From: Chitinophaga pinensis DSM 2588
GTDB taxonomy: Bacteria; Bacteroidota; Bacteroidia; Chitinophagales; Chitinophagaceae
Direction: 5' to 3'
Assembly (NCBI RefSeq): GCF_000024005.1
Contig: NC_013132.1
Location: forward strand, 4,768,001 to 4,832,000
DNA: 64,000 nucleotides
A model generated the notes under the pieces. That model was not told where the DNA came from. It saw only the letters and a program-made list of their open reading frames with translations, and ran no database searches. Position 1 is the first letter of the stretch. Every line of letters starts with the position of its first letter. Both the position numbers and the translations under genes were made by a program. This document shows positions 55,028 to 62,356 of the stretch, piece after piece.

Positions 55028-55282
55028 TTACGCCTCCGGCTGATACTGAATTAATGAATACTCCTTGACTACCTGCTTGTTACGGGTCTTAACCCATTTT
55101 GTCACTATCACGTGACCCATATCCCTGATCTCGGATATGCGGGCGGAAAGCCTGGTGCATCCGAACTGGGTAATAGCTTTTAGGGTCGTAATGGTCTTCC
55201 CTTTGAGTAGCCATTTCAGGATCTTATCCCGTTGACTGGCTATCGATTTTTTGTTGGCTGGGTGAATACGGTTCTTTTTCAT
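55028..55282 (-). CDS. helix-turn-helix phage protein, 84 residues
   Basis: A small winged helix (QRDKILKWLLKGKTITTLKA, ITQFGCTRLSARISEIRDMG, HVIVTKWVKTRNKQVVKEY). This layout is common in phage genomes next to replication genes. It may bind DNA. It lies 10 bp before the initiator gene. Confidence 0.82.
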   Translation of the reverse strand: MKKNRIHPANKKSIASQRDKILKWLLKGKTITTLKAITQFGCTRLSARISEIRDMGHVIVTKWVKTRNKQVVKEYSLIQYQPEA

Positions 55283-55299
55283 CGGACGGAATTTTGTTG

Positions 55300-55554
55300 T
55301 TAATCAATTAGCTGCTGCTTGCTGCCGATCTTTCCCTTGGTGCCTTTGCCCCACTTCTTTCCGAGCTTGCGGCGGGCATGAGGTTTGAAAATGTGGTTGA
55401 AGACGGAAACGATCGCTTCGTGGTGCTTTTTGGTGACCGGATCTAGGAGATGGTAGATTGCTACTCCTTTCCTGGTGATAAGGTCAATGACCTTCCTTTC
55501 GACTGATTTACCTCTTACTTGGTAGGTAAATGTCTGGCCGATAATGCTGTTCAT
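55300..55554 (-). CDS. basic phage protein of unknown function, 84 residues
   Basis: Strands (GQTFTYQVRGKSVERKVIDL) lead into a very basic tail (HARRKLGKKWGKGTKGKIGS) that could bind nucleic acid. No family is recognised. The CAGTGAACAATG motif covers the start. Confidence 0.65.
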   Translation of the reverse strand: MNSIIGQTFTYQVRGKSVERKVIDLITRKGVAIYHLLDPVTKKHHEAIVSVFNHIFKPHARRKLGKKWGKGTKGKIGSKQQLID

Positions 55555-55581
55555 TGTTCACTGTTATTAAAGGTGGTGTAA

Positions 55582-56022
55582 TTAGATGCCCAGGAGTTTC
55601 GAGATCAGGCGCAAGTCGTTGACGCATCGGCAGGTGCCCTGATACACATCGTTCTTTGTGCTATCCCATTCAGATATCGCACCATTATATGATTCAGGTG
55701 TCTGATCTTCACGTACTATGACAATAGACATGTCGTTCTTTATGTAGAGGTGTAAAAATGTACCGTCGTTGACGATTCTGAAATATGACTGCGTGCCTGG
55801 CTGCTTTAATACCCATCCTTCCGCCTCTATCTGCTCCTTGGTGAGGTAGGGAACGCGGACGTGTTTTGTCAATTTACCCTTTTGAAGAATTGAGGTAATG
55901 ATAGTGACACTGATAATGCCTTCGTATAGAATCCAGGATTTCTTAAATACGTCAAATAGTTCACAGTCCATTCCTATTCTAATGTCCTCAAATTCCGGCG
56001 TGTAGTACTTCTGTTCTTCCAT
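55582..56022 (-). CDS. phage protein of unknown function, 146 residues
   Basis: Strand-rich protein (MEEQKYYTPEFEDIRIGMDC; HVRVPYLTKEQIEAEGWVLK; CVNDLRLISKLLGI). No family is recognised. The ATG at 56022 overlaps the upstream stop in TAATG, so the earlier in-frame codons are not used. Confidence 0.65.
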   Translation of the reverse strand: MEEQKYYTPEFEDIRIGMDCELFDVFKKSWILYEGIISVTIITSILQKGKLTKHVRVPYLTKEQIEAEGWVLKQPGTQSYFRIVNDGTFLHLYIKNDMSIVIVREDQTPESYNGAISEWDSTKNDVYQGTCRCVNDLRLISKLLGI

Positions 56023-56429
56023 TACTCCTCGATTTCGATTGTGTGTTTTTGTATTCCCAACATCCTGGGTTCTTTCGCCCATTCACGAGCGATATTATCA
56101 GCGTCTGCTTCAACTGTTGACATTTGAGAAGCATACCTGCCCCATTCGTTTTGACAGCTGACAAAGTAATAAGTGACCTTCTTTGGTGCCATGACTATAG
56201 CCTTATGAAAATTTCTGCCGTTCTCGCCGTATGCAACCCCACGATCTGTAACCAATATGATGTACTGGTGCCCGCTTGGCTCTGTCATTTTGATTACATG
56301 AACCTTTGGATCAGAATCTGGTTCTCGTATTAAGGTTGCCAAGTAGCTACTGGTATCATTCGGGTATTCCTGGAGAATAACAGGATCGCCCTGTTTTGCC
56401 CTTTCAGGATCGAATGGTTTATAATTCAT
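56022..56429 (-). CDS. phage protein of unknown function, 135 residues
   Basis: A small strand-rich protein whose middle (YIILVTDRGVAYGENGRNFH) and C-terminus (NEWGRYASQMSTVEADADNI) recall general phage accessory proteins. No family is recognised. Confidence 0.65.
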   Translation of the reverse strand: MNYKPFDPERAKQGDPVILQEYPNDTSSYLATLIREPDSDPKVHVIKMTEPSGHQYIILVTDRGVAYGENGRNFHKAIVMAPKKVTYYFVSCQNEWGRYASQMSTVEADADNIAREWAKEPRMLGIQKHTIEIEE

Positions 56430-56453
56430 ACCTCAATTTTTTCAGGTGGTTGA

Positions 56454-56855
56454 TTAAATATTCTGCTGGAAGTTCACGGTCCTCATTTCCTCCTTCAAGG
56501 CGGATATGACAGTCCGGACAGCATCAATCGTGTGGACAATAGTCCGGGTACACCGTTCCGCCAGGTCATACTCGTACTCTTCCTGTTCACACTTGACCGC
56601 GGCATACTCCTTGGCTAATGACGGGGTAATTTTCAATCCGGATGCAGCCTTGCTGAAAACAAACGTCTCGTATGCCCTGGCTTTCTCCTTGTTGAGGTTC
56701 TTCTTTGCGTATGCCATCTGCTGCCCAGCGAATGCCAACCATCCGGTGAGAGTGAAGATGTAGTCATTGAGAACAGGTATGTTGTTGTAGTTCTCGTACT
56801 TGGTACCCTCAATGGTGGTGAGAATACCTTCTAATTGAGCTGTCTGGACTGTCAT
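56454..56855 (-). CDS. phage protein of unknown function, 133 residues
   Basis: A mainly helical protein (QQMAYAKKNLNKEKARAYET; AVKCEQEEYEYDLAERCTRT). The layout, with a central basic helix and acidic C-terminal half, is like small phage proteins placed next to Gp157/ERF genes. No function is known. It overlaps the DUF3268 gene by 4 bases. Confidence 0.7.
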   Translation of the reverse strand: MTVQTAQLEGILTTIEGTKYENYNNIPVLNDYIFTLTGWLAFAGQQMAYAKKNLNKEKARAYETFVFSKAASGLKITPSLAKEYAAVKCEQEEYEYDLAERCTRTIVHTIDAVRTVISALKEEMRTVNFQQNI

Positions 56856-57235
56856 AAAACCTTTGTTTTACAGAGATTAATTACTTTTCTGCACTGCTCT
56901 TCGTCAAACATACCGATGTGGGTAAGATCTTTCGGGATATCCATGGATGAAGAAAGCCACTTGTACGCGTTTTTCCTGGTCATCCCTTTTTGCTTCCAAA
57001 GCTGATCGAAATGTGAGTGAGCTTCTTTTTTCAGGTTCCTCAGCGTAGCATTTGCCACCCTACCAAGGGCGATATCGGTGCCCTTATGTACTCCACAGTA
57101 AGCGTTGCATGGTCGGCAGAGGTAGATCATCCCGTAGGATAAAGCATATATCTCTGCACTGTCAACGTATACTGTTTTTCGGCCACAATAAGGACACTTT
57201 TGCCCACTGAGCACCGGATCTGACACTCGTTTCAT
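56852..57235 (-). CDS. DUF3268-family zinc-finger phage protein
   Basis: The 127-residue protein has the DUF3268 layout: KCPYCGRKTVYVDSAEIY, YLCRPCNAYCGVHKGTDIAL with two more cysteines, then helices with FDQLWKQKGMTRKNAYKWLS. The family occurs in phages and is presumed to bind nucleic acid through a zinc ribbon. It overlaps both neighbours by 4 bases. Confidence 0.88.
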   Translation of the reverse strand: MKRVSDPVLSGQKCPYCGRKTVYVDSAEIYALSYGMIYLCRPCNAYCGVHKGTDIALGRVANATLRNLKKEAHSHFDQLWKQKGMTRKNAYKWLSSSMDIPKDLTHIGMFDEEQCRKVINLCKTKVL

Positions 57236-57870
57236 CGGATTTGCAGGCTTTTCTTTTCTTCAATAGAAGCACCAGGGATTTTAATACCAGCCTTCAATTG
57301 ATCTTTTATCCTTTCTTTGCTGGCGGATGGTATGACATTGAAGACGGACAATACATCCTCCGTAATACCTGCTTCGGCAGCTTTATCAGCCAGTTCAGGA
57401 TTAATATTGAAGTTTACCTTTACGTACTGTAGGATATTGTCAGAGAAGTTTTCCAGGAGTTCCACAGGTGATGACTTATGGTACGAGATCTTGAGCAATT
57501 CGCTTTCAACCTTATCGTATCCGAATTGCTTCATACCCTCGTCAATTATTTTACGAAACAGGTCGGCACGTTTGTCGGCCTTTGATTTAAGCGACTGCAA
57601 GCGTTTAATCTCTGCCGCAATTACATCCGATTCCGCGTCCAGCTTCTTGATCACGAAGCCGTAGCTGATTACTTTAGACTGGAAGTCCTCCTGGGAAAGC
57701 TGGAGCTTGGCGAGAATCTCTTCAGTAAGTTCACCCTCATTATCCTCTATTTCTGTAAGGAGTGACAGGTGTTCCTGTCTTATATTGAACAGCGACTTTC
57801 TAGTCTGCTTGGCAGGGGTAGATGTTATACCCTGCTGTTCCAGTTCGAAAAGGTCTTTACTTGACGTCAT
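57232..57870 (-). CDS. Siphovirus Gp157-family protein
   Basis: The 212-residue protein has the Gp157 pattern: an N-terminal coiled coil (VIKKLDAESDVIAAEIKRLQ), KSKADKRADLFRKIIDEGMK, and a C-terminal strand part ending in AGIKIPGASIEE. Gp157 proteins accompany phage single-strand annealing proteins, and resistance functions have been suggested for some. It lies directly before the ERF gene. Confidence 0.9.
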   Translation of the reverse strand: MTSSKDLFELEQQGITSTPAKQTRKSLFNIRQEHLSLLTEIEDNEGELTEEILAKLQLSQEDFQSKVISYGFVIKKLDAESDVIAAEIKRLQSLKSKADKRADLFRKIIDEGMKQFGYDKVESELLKISYHKSSPVELLENFSDNILQYVKVNFNINPELADKAAEAGITEDVLSVFNVIPSASKERIKDQLKAGIKIPGASIEEKKSLQIR

Positions 57871-57873
57871 GAT

Positions 57874-58482
57874 TTAACTGTTTTGGGTTGATGGTGCGAG
57901 TTTCTTGAATTTGGAGGTGATAGCAGCATATACCTGCTTGTCTTTGTTGATCAACTCTTTATACATCTGCTTGATAGTAGACAAATCGTTGATCTCAGTA
58001 GCTTTGTTGATAAGATCAAGACACTCTTCTTTCATCAATAGGTTAGGGTCTTTAACTTCGGGTGTTTCTTCTTCAGAGTCCTTCTTCTCTTCAGTTGGAA
58101 TCAGGAACATCTGCATGAGGGTGTACTTGAGTGCTGCTGACATTGCCTTATTCAGGCCTTTATCGCCACTATCCATTGCTTCACCTGGCATTGTACCCTG
58201 AATATTGCTTCCGTCCTCAGCAGTGAACGTAAACCTGACTTTAACCAGTGTCCATATCAGCAGACCGCCATTCTTACTCGGGCGTTCTTCTCTGGTCATA
58301 TCGATCACTTCAGGAAGAATGAACACACCGTTATCTGAAAAGTGTGAGTGTAGCTCATTGTATATGTCATCAATACCCCTGAACTTGTAATTCTGCTGCG
58401 GGTTGGTACGGTCTTTACCAATCGGAGATATGCTTTTGAGAATCTCAAGCATTTTTTTATGAATAAGTACTTGCTTTTCCAT
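57874..58482 (-). CDS. ERF-family single-strand annealing recombinase
   Basis: The 202-residue protein has the ERF core: YKFRGIDDIYNELHSHFSDN, then EERPSKNGGLLIWTLVKVRF and GLNKAMSAALKYTLMQMFLI. ERF proteins anneal single-stranded DNA during phage recombination and replication. The C-terminal tail is acidic and then helical. It is grouped with Gp157 and DUF3268, a standard module. Confidence 0.93.
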   Translation of the reverse strand: MEKQVLIHKKMLEILKSISPIGKDRTNPQQNYKFRGIDDIYNELHSHFSDNGVFILPEVIDMTREERPSKNGGLLIWTLVKVRFTFTAEDGSNIQGTMPGEAMDSGDKGLNKAMSAALKYTLMQMFLIPTEEKKDSEEETPEVKDPNLLMKEECLDLINKATEINDLSTIKQMYKELINKDKQVYAAITSKFKKLAPSTQNS

Positions 58483-58491
58483 GTTTTGATA

Positions 58492-59349
58492 CTATTCAGG
58501 TTTAACGCCAGTGATTTCGGTGAATATCTCCCATGAGAAGTTGGGCAGGTCGAAGAACGCCCGACGGCTTTCAGCGGACCAGTTATGCCATTTGTTCTGG
58601 AATGCTTCCTTGAATGGAATATCCTTTAGGTAGCCTTCTGCAGTTTTGTGAGACGGGTATTTCTCTTTCTCAGCATCTGACATGTGGGAAGAGGGTACCC
58701 ATTGTTTGGTATCCACTTGGCAGAGAAGTGAATATGCCTTGCTTTGTTTGAATTGATGTTCTGTCCAGTTCGAAGGCTGATTGAATATAGGGAAGGGTGC
58801 CTCTCCGGTGCAGAATGCGCCGGTGTTCCTGTAGCCGGTGTTACTGTATCCGGTGTTCCTGTCGCCGGTGTTCCAGTCGCCGGTGTTCCTGTAGCCGGTG
58901 TTCCTGTAGCCGGTGTTCCAGTCGCCGGTGTTCCTGTAGCCGGTGTTCCTGTCGCCGGTGTTCCAGTCGCCGGTGTTCCTGTAGCCGGTGTTCCTGTCGC
59001 CGGTGTTCCAGTCGCCGGTGTTCCCAAAACCAGTATTTCCGACTCCCTGGTTGACAAACTTCAGTACTTCTTCCCATGTTAACTCACGAACAAGTGTTAT
59101 ATCGGAACAGGCACTTTTATCGTTGCCATGTACAATATCACCCGAAGCTTCTATTTCAAACACTCTGTTGTCGGACGTGAATTCATAGTAATTAAAGCAA
59201 TGTGCTGGTGAAACACAGAAATGAAAACCGTTTCCACACAACTCAACTTGACCCGGTTGGTTGTACGTTTTGCCTAACTCGTACTGGTACCCACGACACC
59301 GCATGTCGTTATCGGTCACCTTGTATCCTTTTATAATTTCTTTTTCCAT
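58492..59349 (-). CDS. DUF7666-type protein with NTGxx pentapeptide repeats
   Basis: The N-terminal domain (about 1-95) has MRCRGYQYELGKTYNQPGQV, then ELCGNGFHFCVSPAHCFNYY and RVFEIEASGDIV, a pattern of phage DUF7666-type proteins. About 15 tandem NTGDR/NTGYR/NTGDW units follow, resembling the NxGxx Pentapeptide_2 repeats known from mycobacterial PPE-MPTR proteins. Pentapeptide repeats can form a beta-helix that mimics DNA, but that role is not shown here. The C-terminal domain (SYLKDIPFKEAFQNKW, RRAFFDLPNF) is of unknown role. It sits between ERF and the upstream genes. Confidence 0.75.
   Translation of the reverse strand: MEKEIIKGYKVTDNDMRCRGYQYELGKTYNQPGQVELCGNGFHFCVSPAHCFNYYEFTSDNRVFEIEASGDIVHGNDKSACSDITLVRELTWEEVLKFVNQGVGNTGFGNTGDWNTGDRNTGYRNTGDWNTGDRNTGYRNTGDWNTGYRNTGYRNTGDWNTGDRNTGYSNTGYRNTGAFCTGEAPFPIFNQPSNWTEHQFKQSKAYSLLCQVDTKQWVPSSHMSDAEKEKYPSHKTAEGYLKDIPFKEAFQNKWHNWSAESRRAFFDLPNFSWEIFTEITGVKPE
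58819..59040 (-). repeat. tandem 15-bp repeat array in the DUF7666-type gene
   Basis: About 15 copies of a GCCGGTGTTCCTGTA-like unit encode the NTGxx pentapeptides on the minus strand. Units differ at a few positions, in a pattern that repeats in higher-order pairs and triplets. Because 15 is a multiple of three, copy number changes keep the reading frame. The repeat also keeps other frames open on both strands. Confidence 0.95.
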
Positions 59350-59432
59350 ACCTTTGAATTGAGTATTTATTTACTTATTTAATGGGTGGCTCTGTGTTCG
59401 CGCACAGAGCCTTTTAATATCTTTAACGTGGT

Positions 59433-59870
59433 TTACCATCTTTCTTTTTCTCCTGATGCCATTTTCATTTCTACGCTTACCTTGTAGGTATTTTGCATAC
59501 AGCTTACTACACCGTCAACGACAGCTTTAGCAAATGATGTAACTCCCTTTTTGGAGGATATTTCTTTAATGACTGCGGCTCTGATCACCTCCGTGTTTTC
59601 CGACGCCCATTTAATCATCTCTTCTTTCGCCGCTGCATGGATTATGTTTCTGAATACTATATCCATGAAATTGTATTTGTTATCGTAGCTGGAGTTGCTG
59701 ACAACGCCCCTGTCGTCTACCTTTTGGTTAAGGCATTGTGCTACAATAGCTCCTACAACCTTTTCTGGATCTCCCAAGGCACGTGTAAGCGCCCCCTTTA
59801 TCTCGCTTTCAACGAGAGGTTTTAGCAAGTCAGGATTAAGATTAATTGAGCCTAATGATGTGTTTGACAT
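59433..59870 (-). CDS. phage protein of unknown function, 145 residues
   Basis: A helical protein (LKPLVESEIKGALTRALGDP; NFMDIVFRNIIHAAAKEEMI; SFAKAVVDGVVSCMQNTYKV). The family is not recognised. The upstream non-coding stretch contains a TGTTCACTG motif and a long hairpin. Confidence 0.68.
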   Translation of the reverse strand: MSNTSLGSINLNPDLLKPLVESEIKGALTRALGDPEKVVGAIVAQCLNQKVDDRGVVSNSSYDNKYNFMDIVFRNIIHAAAKEEMIKWASENTEVIRAAVIKEISSKKGVTSFAKAVVDGVVSCMQNTYKVSVEMKMASGEKERW

Positions 59871-59912
59871 TGTAGAATTTTTATATTGATTAAATAGTAA
59901 TTGTTCACTGTT

Positions 59913-60011
59913 CTATAAAACCCAGGCGGTGTACTTACTCATTAAGACAACTGGTGAATAATATTTACCGCCTGGGAGTGCATTCTTAAAACCTGCTTCA
60001 ATCATGTCCAT
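59913..60011 (-). CDS. candidate 32-residue phage small protein
   Basis: The short frame MDMIEAGFKNALPGGKYYSP VVLMSKYTAWVL is bounded by an upstream stop and has no clear ribosome binding site. The same DNA forms a long hairpin (CCCAGGCGGT with its complement), so the reading frame may be accidental. Confidence 0.3.
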   Translation of the reverse strand: MDMIEAGFKNALPGGKYYSPVVLMSKYTAWVL

Positions 60012-60302
60012 TAGTGCGTGTGTGGGGTGGCTTCATGACTGAGATAATGACTATTTCATAGAAAGAACTATTTGGTGATGCGCCAACGTTTGCAGGTAGA
60101 AGGCTGATAACCTATTTCGTTTTCGTGCTCTGAACAGCAGTTAAACAAGGTGGCCAGTGTTCACGGTAACTGGCTCTAATACCGCCTACTTCGTCGCAGG
60201 ATTCCCGGTGTTCGGTCCGGCACGGCATGTTTGGTCTGCCAACCTTAAAACATCGGGGCCGTACCGCGAATCAGCGATCAATGATAGATTCTTGGTACCC
60301 CC
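60012..60302. other. non-coding stretch before the tRNA-like gene
   Basis: Short frames on both strands lack ribosome binding sites and protein-like composition. I looked for further tRNAs and found no complete cloverleaf. A variant of the dispersed motif (CAGTGTTCACGGT) is at about 60,156. Confidence 0.45.
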
Positions 60303-60375
60303 TGGTGGAGCGGCAGGGAATCGAACCCTGACCGAGAGTAACCCCTTATTCTCTATGCCCGTACATCACCGCCCC
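60303..60375 (-). tRNA. tRNA-like gene with abnormal anticodon arm, isotype unclear
   Basis: The acceptor stem GGGGCGG/CCGCTCC, a canonical T arm (CAGGG-TTCGATT-CCCTG) and an encoded CCA tail are present. The D arm is short (ATGT/GCAT with a 4-base loop). The anticodon arm does not give a normal 5-bp stem and 7-base loop. The best pairing needs a bulge, or leaves a larger loop with TAAGGGG in the middle and no U33. It may be a degenerate or structurally unusual phage tRNA; a Pro-type loop is one possibility. Confidence 0.55.
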
Positions 60376-60384
60376 ATCATACGG

Positions 60385-60600
60385 TTATGCCGCAGCGTAA
60401 TAGTTTTCTATCTGAAAGAGATCTCCAGGAACGATTATGAAACCAATAGCCGCCAGTGCTTCGCCTCTACTGCCATACTGAATGGCATCATTTACGTTGG
60501 GTACCCACTCCAGCAGACCTGCTCTGTCATCCTTGAGGTAGGTCATTACCCATTTGCCATCCACCTGATTGGTGGCTTTAACGATGAATATTTCTTTCAT
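60385..60600 (-). CDS. phage protein between tRNA genes, 71 residues
   Basis: The ATG at 60600 gives MKEIFIVKATNQVDGKWVMT and LLEWVPNVNDAIQYGSRGEA. The longer frame upstream runs through tRNA-Thr and is not used. A small alpha/beta protein; the family is not recognised. Confidence 0.7.
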   Translation of the reverse strand: MKEIFIVKATNQVDGKWVMTYLKDDRAGLLEWVPNVNDAIQYGSRGEALAAIGFIIVPGDLFQIENYYAAA

Positions 60601-60617
60601 TTGATAGTGTTTTATCG

Positions 60618-60690
60618 AGCCAGGAACAGGGGTCGAACCTGCAACCATCTCCTTACAAGGGAGCTGCACCGCCAATTGTGCTATCCTGGC
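60618..60690 (-). tRNA. tRNA-Thr (anticodon TGT)
   Basis: A full cloverleaf: acceptor GCCAGGA/TCCTGGC, D arm GCAC/GTGC, anticodon stem CTCC/GGAG with loop CTTGTAA, T arm GCAGG/CCTGT. CCA is not encoded. The outermost pair of the anticodon stem is mismatched. It lies within the phage arm and probably serves late phage codon use. Confidence 0.88.
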
Positions 60691-60995
60691 ATTTGCCGGC
60701 AGGCCATCCGGCGTACAATAAACCTCCATCAATCAGTTTCAATCTCTCGGCCTGTGTTCACTGTTACATATATAAAACCAGCTGTGAAGCTGTAATCCTC
60801 TTTGTAATTGCCAGTCCAGGAATGAACCGGCGTTGCCTAGAATTCCACGTTATGAAAAACTACAGAGGGTGGGGGAGTTGGGAAGGCTATGGTTATGACA
60901 AAGGCAATCCCTATCCCCCAATTGTATGCGGTACTTAGGTAGACAAGTAAGCCATGATAGCTACCTTTTCCCGCAATATGTTTATTCAAAGAACT

Positions 60996-61280
60996 TCAGT
61001 TTAACCAGCTATCCTTTGATAGCATATCCGTCACATCTATCTTGAGCTTTGGCCAGTGCTCAGGTCTATCTGGCTTTCTTCCTTTAGACATCCACTCTTC
61101 CACTTTCACGCCATACTCGTAAATAGACTTCAGGTTAAAGAATTGACACCACCTATCAGCAATCTTCTCGTAATCGTTCTTTTTCGTTCCTCTAGGCCAG
61201 AAGCCAACTTTCTTTAACTCGTAGAAGGGAACGTTATCTTCAATGAACTGTCTCAATTTTAACTTTGCCGCTTTGTCCAT
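60996..61280 (-). CDS. phage protein of unknown function, 94 residues
   Basis: A basic protein (DKAAKLKLRQFIEDNVPFYE, LKKVGFWPRGTKKNDYEKIA, DRWCQFFNLKSIYEYGVKV) that looks like a small DNA-binding or helical accessory domain. No family is recognised. Confidence 0.68.
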   Translation of the reverse strand: MDKAAKLKLRQFIEDNVPFYELKKVGFWPRGTKKNDYEKIADRWCQFFNLKSIYEYGVKVEEWMSKGRKPDRPEHWPKLKIDVTDMLSKDSWLN

Positions 61281-61414
61281 ACAGTGTTTTGAAAAATATC
61301 CGGTAGAGTAGAAACCCTTCCAGGTTCGGGAAACCTATACCTATGAAATAAAATCTTTAGAGTAACCCAGTGAGTCGATACAGACCAGGGGCGTATTTCC
61401 TACAACTGTTCGTA

Positions 61415-61678
61415 TTAAATTACCTTACGAAGTATCTCACCACCATCACCGCCACTGCCAGATATATCAGGAAGCCAATAGTCATTATTGCCCAATCCCG
61501 ACGGTTTAACCAGATTGCTCTCTTCTTCCACTCTTGGGGTGATCGTCGTCGAATAGTGTTGTATGCCATACAATGCTTTTATAAAGATTTCAAGTGCTTT
61601 TCGGCTTGCTCGGTCAGAGAATACAGCTGTCAGCAGCACATTCCCATACTTATCTTTCGCTGTTACCGTGCCTTCCAT
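61415..61678 (-). CDS. phage protein of unknown function, 87 residues
   Basis: N-terminal strands (MEGTVTAKDKYGNVLLTAVF) and helix (SRKALEIFIKALYG), then a flexible glycine-rich C-terminus (DISGSGGDGGEILRKV). No family is recognised. Confidence 0.6.
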   Translation of the reverse strand: MEGTVTAKDKYGNVLLTAVFSDRASRKALEIFIKALYGIQHYSTTITPRVEEESNLVKPSGLGNNDYWLPDISGSGGDGGEILRKVI

Positions 61679-61679
61679 G

Positions 61680-61874
61680 TCAGTTCATTTGCTCTTCCAG
61701 AACCAGTAGTTCCCCGCCTTGACACAGGACAAACCTGTGATGACCAGCAACGAAATAGTAACTATCATCGTCCTCAATTTGCTGTAATGAACTTGGTTCG
61801 ATCACTTCCTTGGTGGCTACAAGACCAACTATGAAGACTAAAGCCGCTGCCACGCTGAATAGTATGTATCTCAT
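61680..61874 (-). CDS. phage membrane microprotein, 64 residues
   Basis: A single N-terminal helix (YILFSVAAALVFIVGLVATK) may be a membrane anchor or signal. The rest is a short soluble tail (YYFVAGHHRFVLCQGGELLV). It overlaps the upstream gene by 4 bases. Confidence 0.65.
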   Translation of the reverse strand: MRYILFSVAAALVFIVGLVATKEVIEPSSLQQIEDDDSYYFVAGHHRFVLCQGGELLVLEEQMN

Positions 61875-62125
61875 AACCTGGAGTTTTCAGTCATCCACTT
61901 ATCGAATTCGTCGTACCAAGGCTCCGGTTTGCGCATCCACCTGCAGAATGACTTCCAGATGTGCTCAAAGAAGAGTACCACGCAGACCAGGCCAATCAGT
62001 ATAGTCAGGGCCATGAACTTAACCAGCTTGCCCCAGGGAGCCAGTATTGCTATCAGGGTAACCACCGTGACGAATGCGCCTACAACCAGTGGTGCCGTTT
62101 TAAGTAGAGATAAAAGCGTTATCAT
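61871..62125 (-). CDS. phage membrane protein, 84 residues
   Basis: Two hydrophobic helices (PLVVGAFVTVVTLIAILAPW; FMALTILIGLVCVVLFFEHI) and a charged C-terminal tail (RWMRKPEPWYDEFDKWMTEN). A holin-like role is possible but not shown, and early position argues against it. It overlaps neighbours by 4 bases. Confidence 0.65.
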   Translation of the reverse strand: MITLLSLLKTAPLVVGAFVTVVTLIAILAPWGKLVKFMALTILIGLVCVVLFFEHIWKSFCRWMRKPEPWYDEFDKWMTENSRL

Positions 62126-62310
62126 TTGGTAAGAGGTTTATTACGTAAAGTTTTATCTGTGGACTTAATGACAACCCGGTGCTTTCTGGTGTCGTAATAG
62201 AGGCAATCATCAGTTTGAAAATTGAACAGGTCGAATACCTCTAACACAGTGCCTTTATTTGTGAGCATCCCTGGCTTTAGTTCTAATGTGTCATTTATTT
62301 TTTTCGCCAT
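62122..62310 (-). CDS. phage protein of unknown function, 62 residues
   Basis: The ATG at 62310 (MAKKINDTLELKPGMLTNKG) gives a small strand-rich protein. The longer frame overlaps another gene and is not used. No family is recognised. Confidence 0.62.
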   Translation of the reverse strand: MAKKINDTLELKPGMLTNKGTVLEVFDLFNFQTDDCLYYDTRKHRVVIKSTDKTLRNKPLTK

Positions 62311-62356
62311 GTAGGTAAGAGTAAAAGGTGAATGAATGTGGTTTAAAGGAACCGGA

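Larger units (their letters stand above)
45016..60763 (-). repeat. dispersed TGTTCACTG motif (CAGTGAACA at start codons)
   Basis: TGTTCACTG on the plus strand occurs seven times: 45,016-45,024, 45,259-45,267, 45,582-45,590, 51,974-51,982, 55,555-55,563, 59,902-59,910 and 60,755-60,763. Four copies read CAGTGAACAATG on the minus strand, with the final ATG being a gene start; a fifth reads CAGTGAACATATG. Close variants include an AACAGTGAA around the YopX GTG start (50,617) and one on the plus strand around the cargo GTG start (46,400). Several copies lie beside a short GC-rich hairpin. Confidence 0.85.

Noticed and set aside
58819..59040. Possible CRISPR array
   Set aside because: The units are directly adjacent, without spacers of differing sequence, and lie within a coding frame.
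58626..59082. Several overlapping frames on both strands through the 15-bp repeats
   Set aside because: They stay open only because the repeat unit is a multiple of three; only the NTGxx frame joins to recognisable flanking domains.
60157..60795. Large plus-strand frame spanning the tRNA region
   Set aside because: It reads through both tRNA genes in antisense and has no protein-like composition.
60750..60840. Possible further tRNA around a GGTTCATTCC sequence on the minus strand
   Set aside because: A T-arm-like piece is present but no matching acceptor or anticodon arm could be drawn.
60852..60938. Plus-strand frame for a Gly/Tyr/Trp-rich 28-residue peptide (MKNYRGWGSWEGYGYDKGNP)
   Set aside because: No ribosome binding site or promoter was found, and neighbouring genes are on the other strand. 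It is too short to support without expression data.
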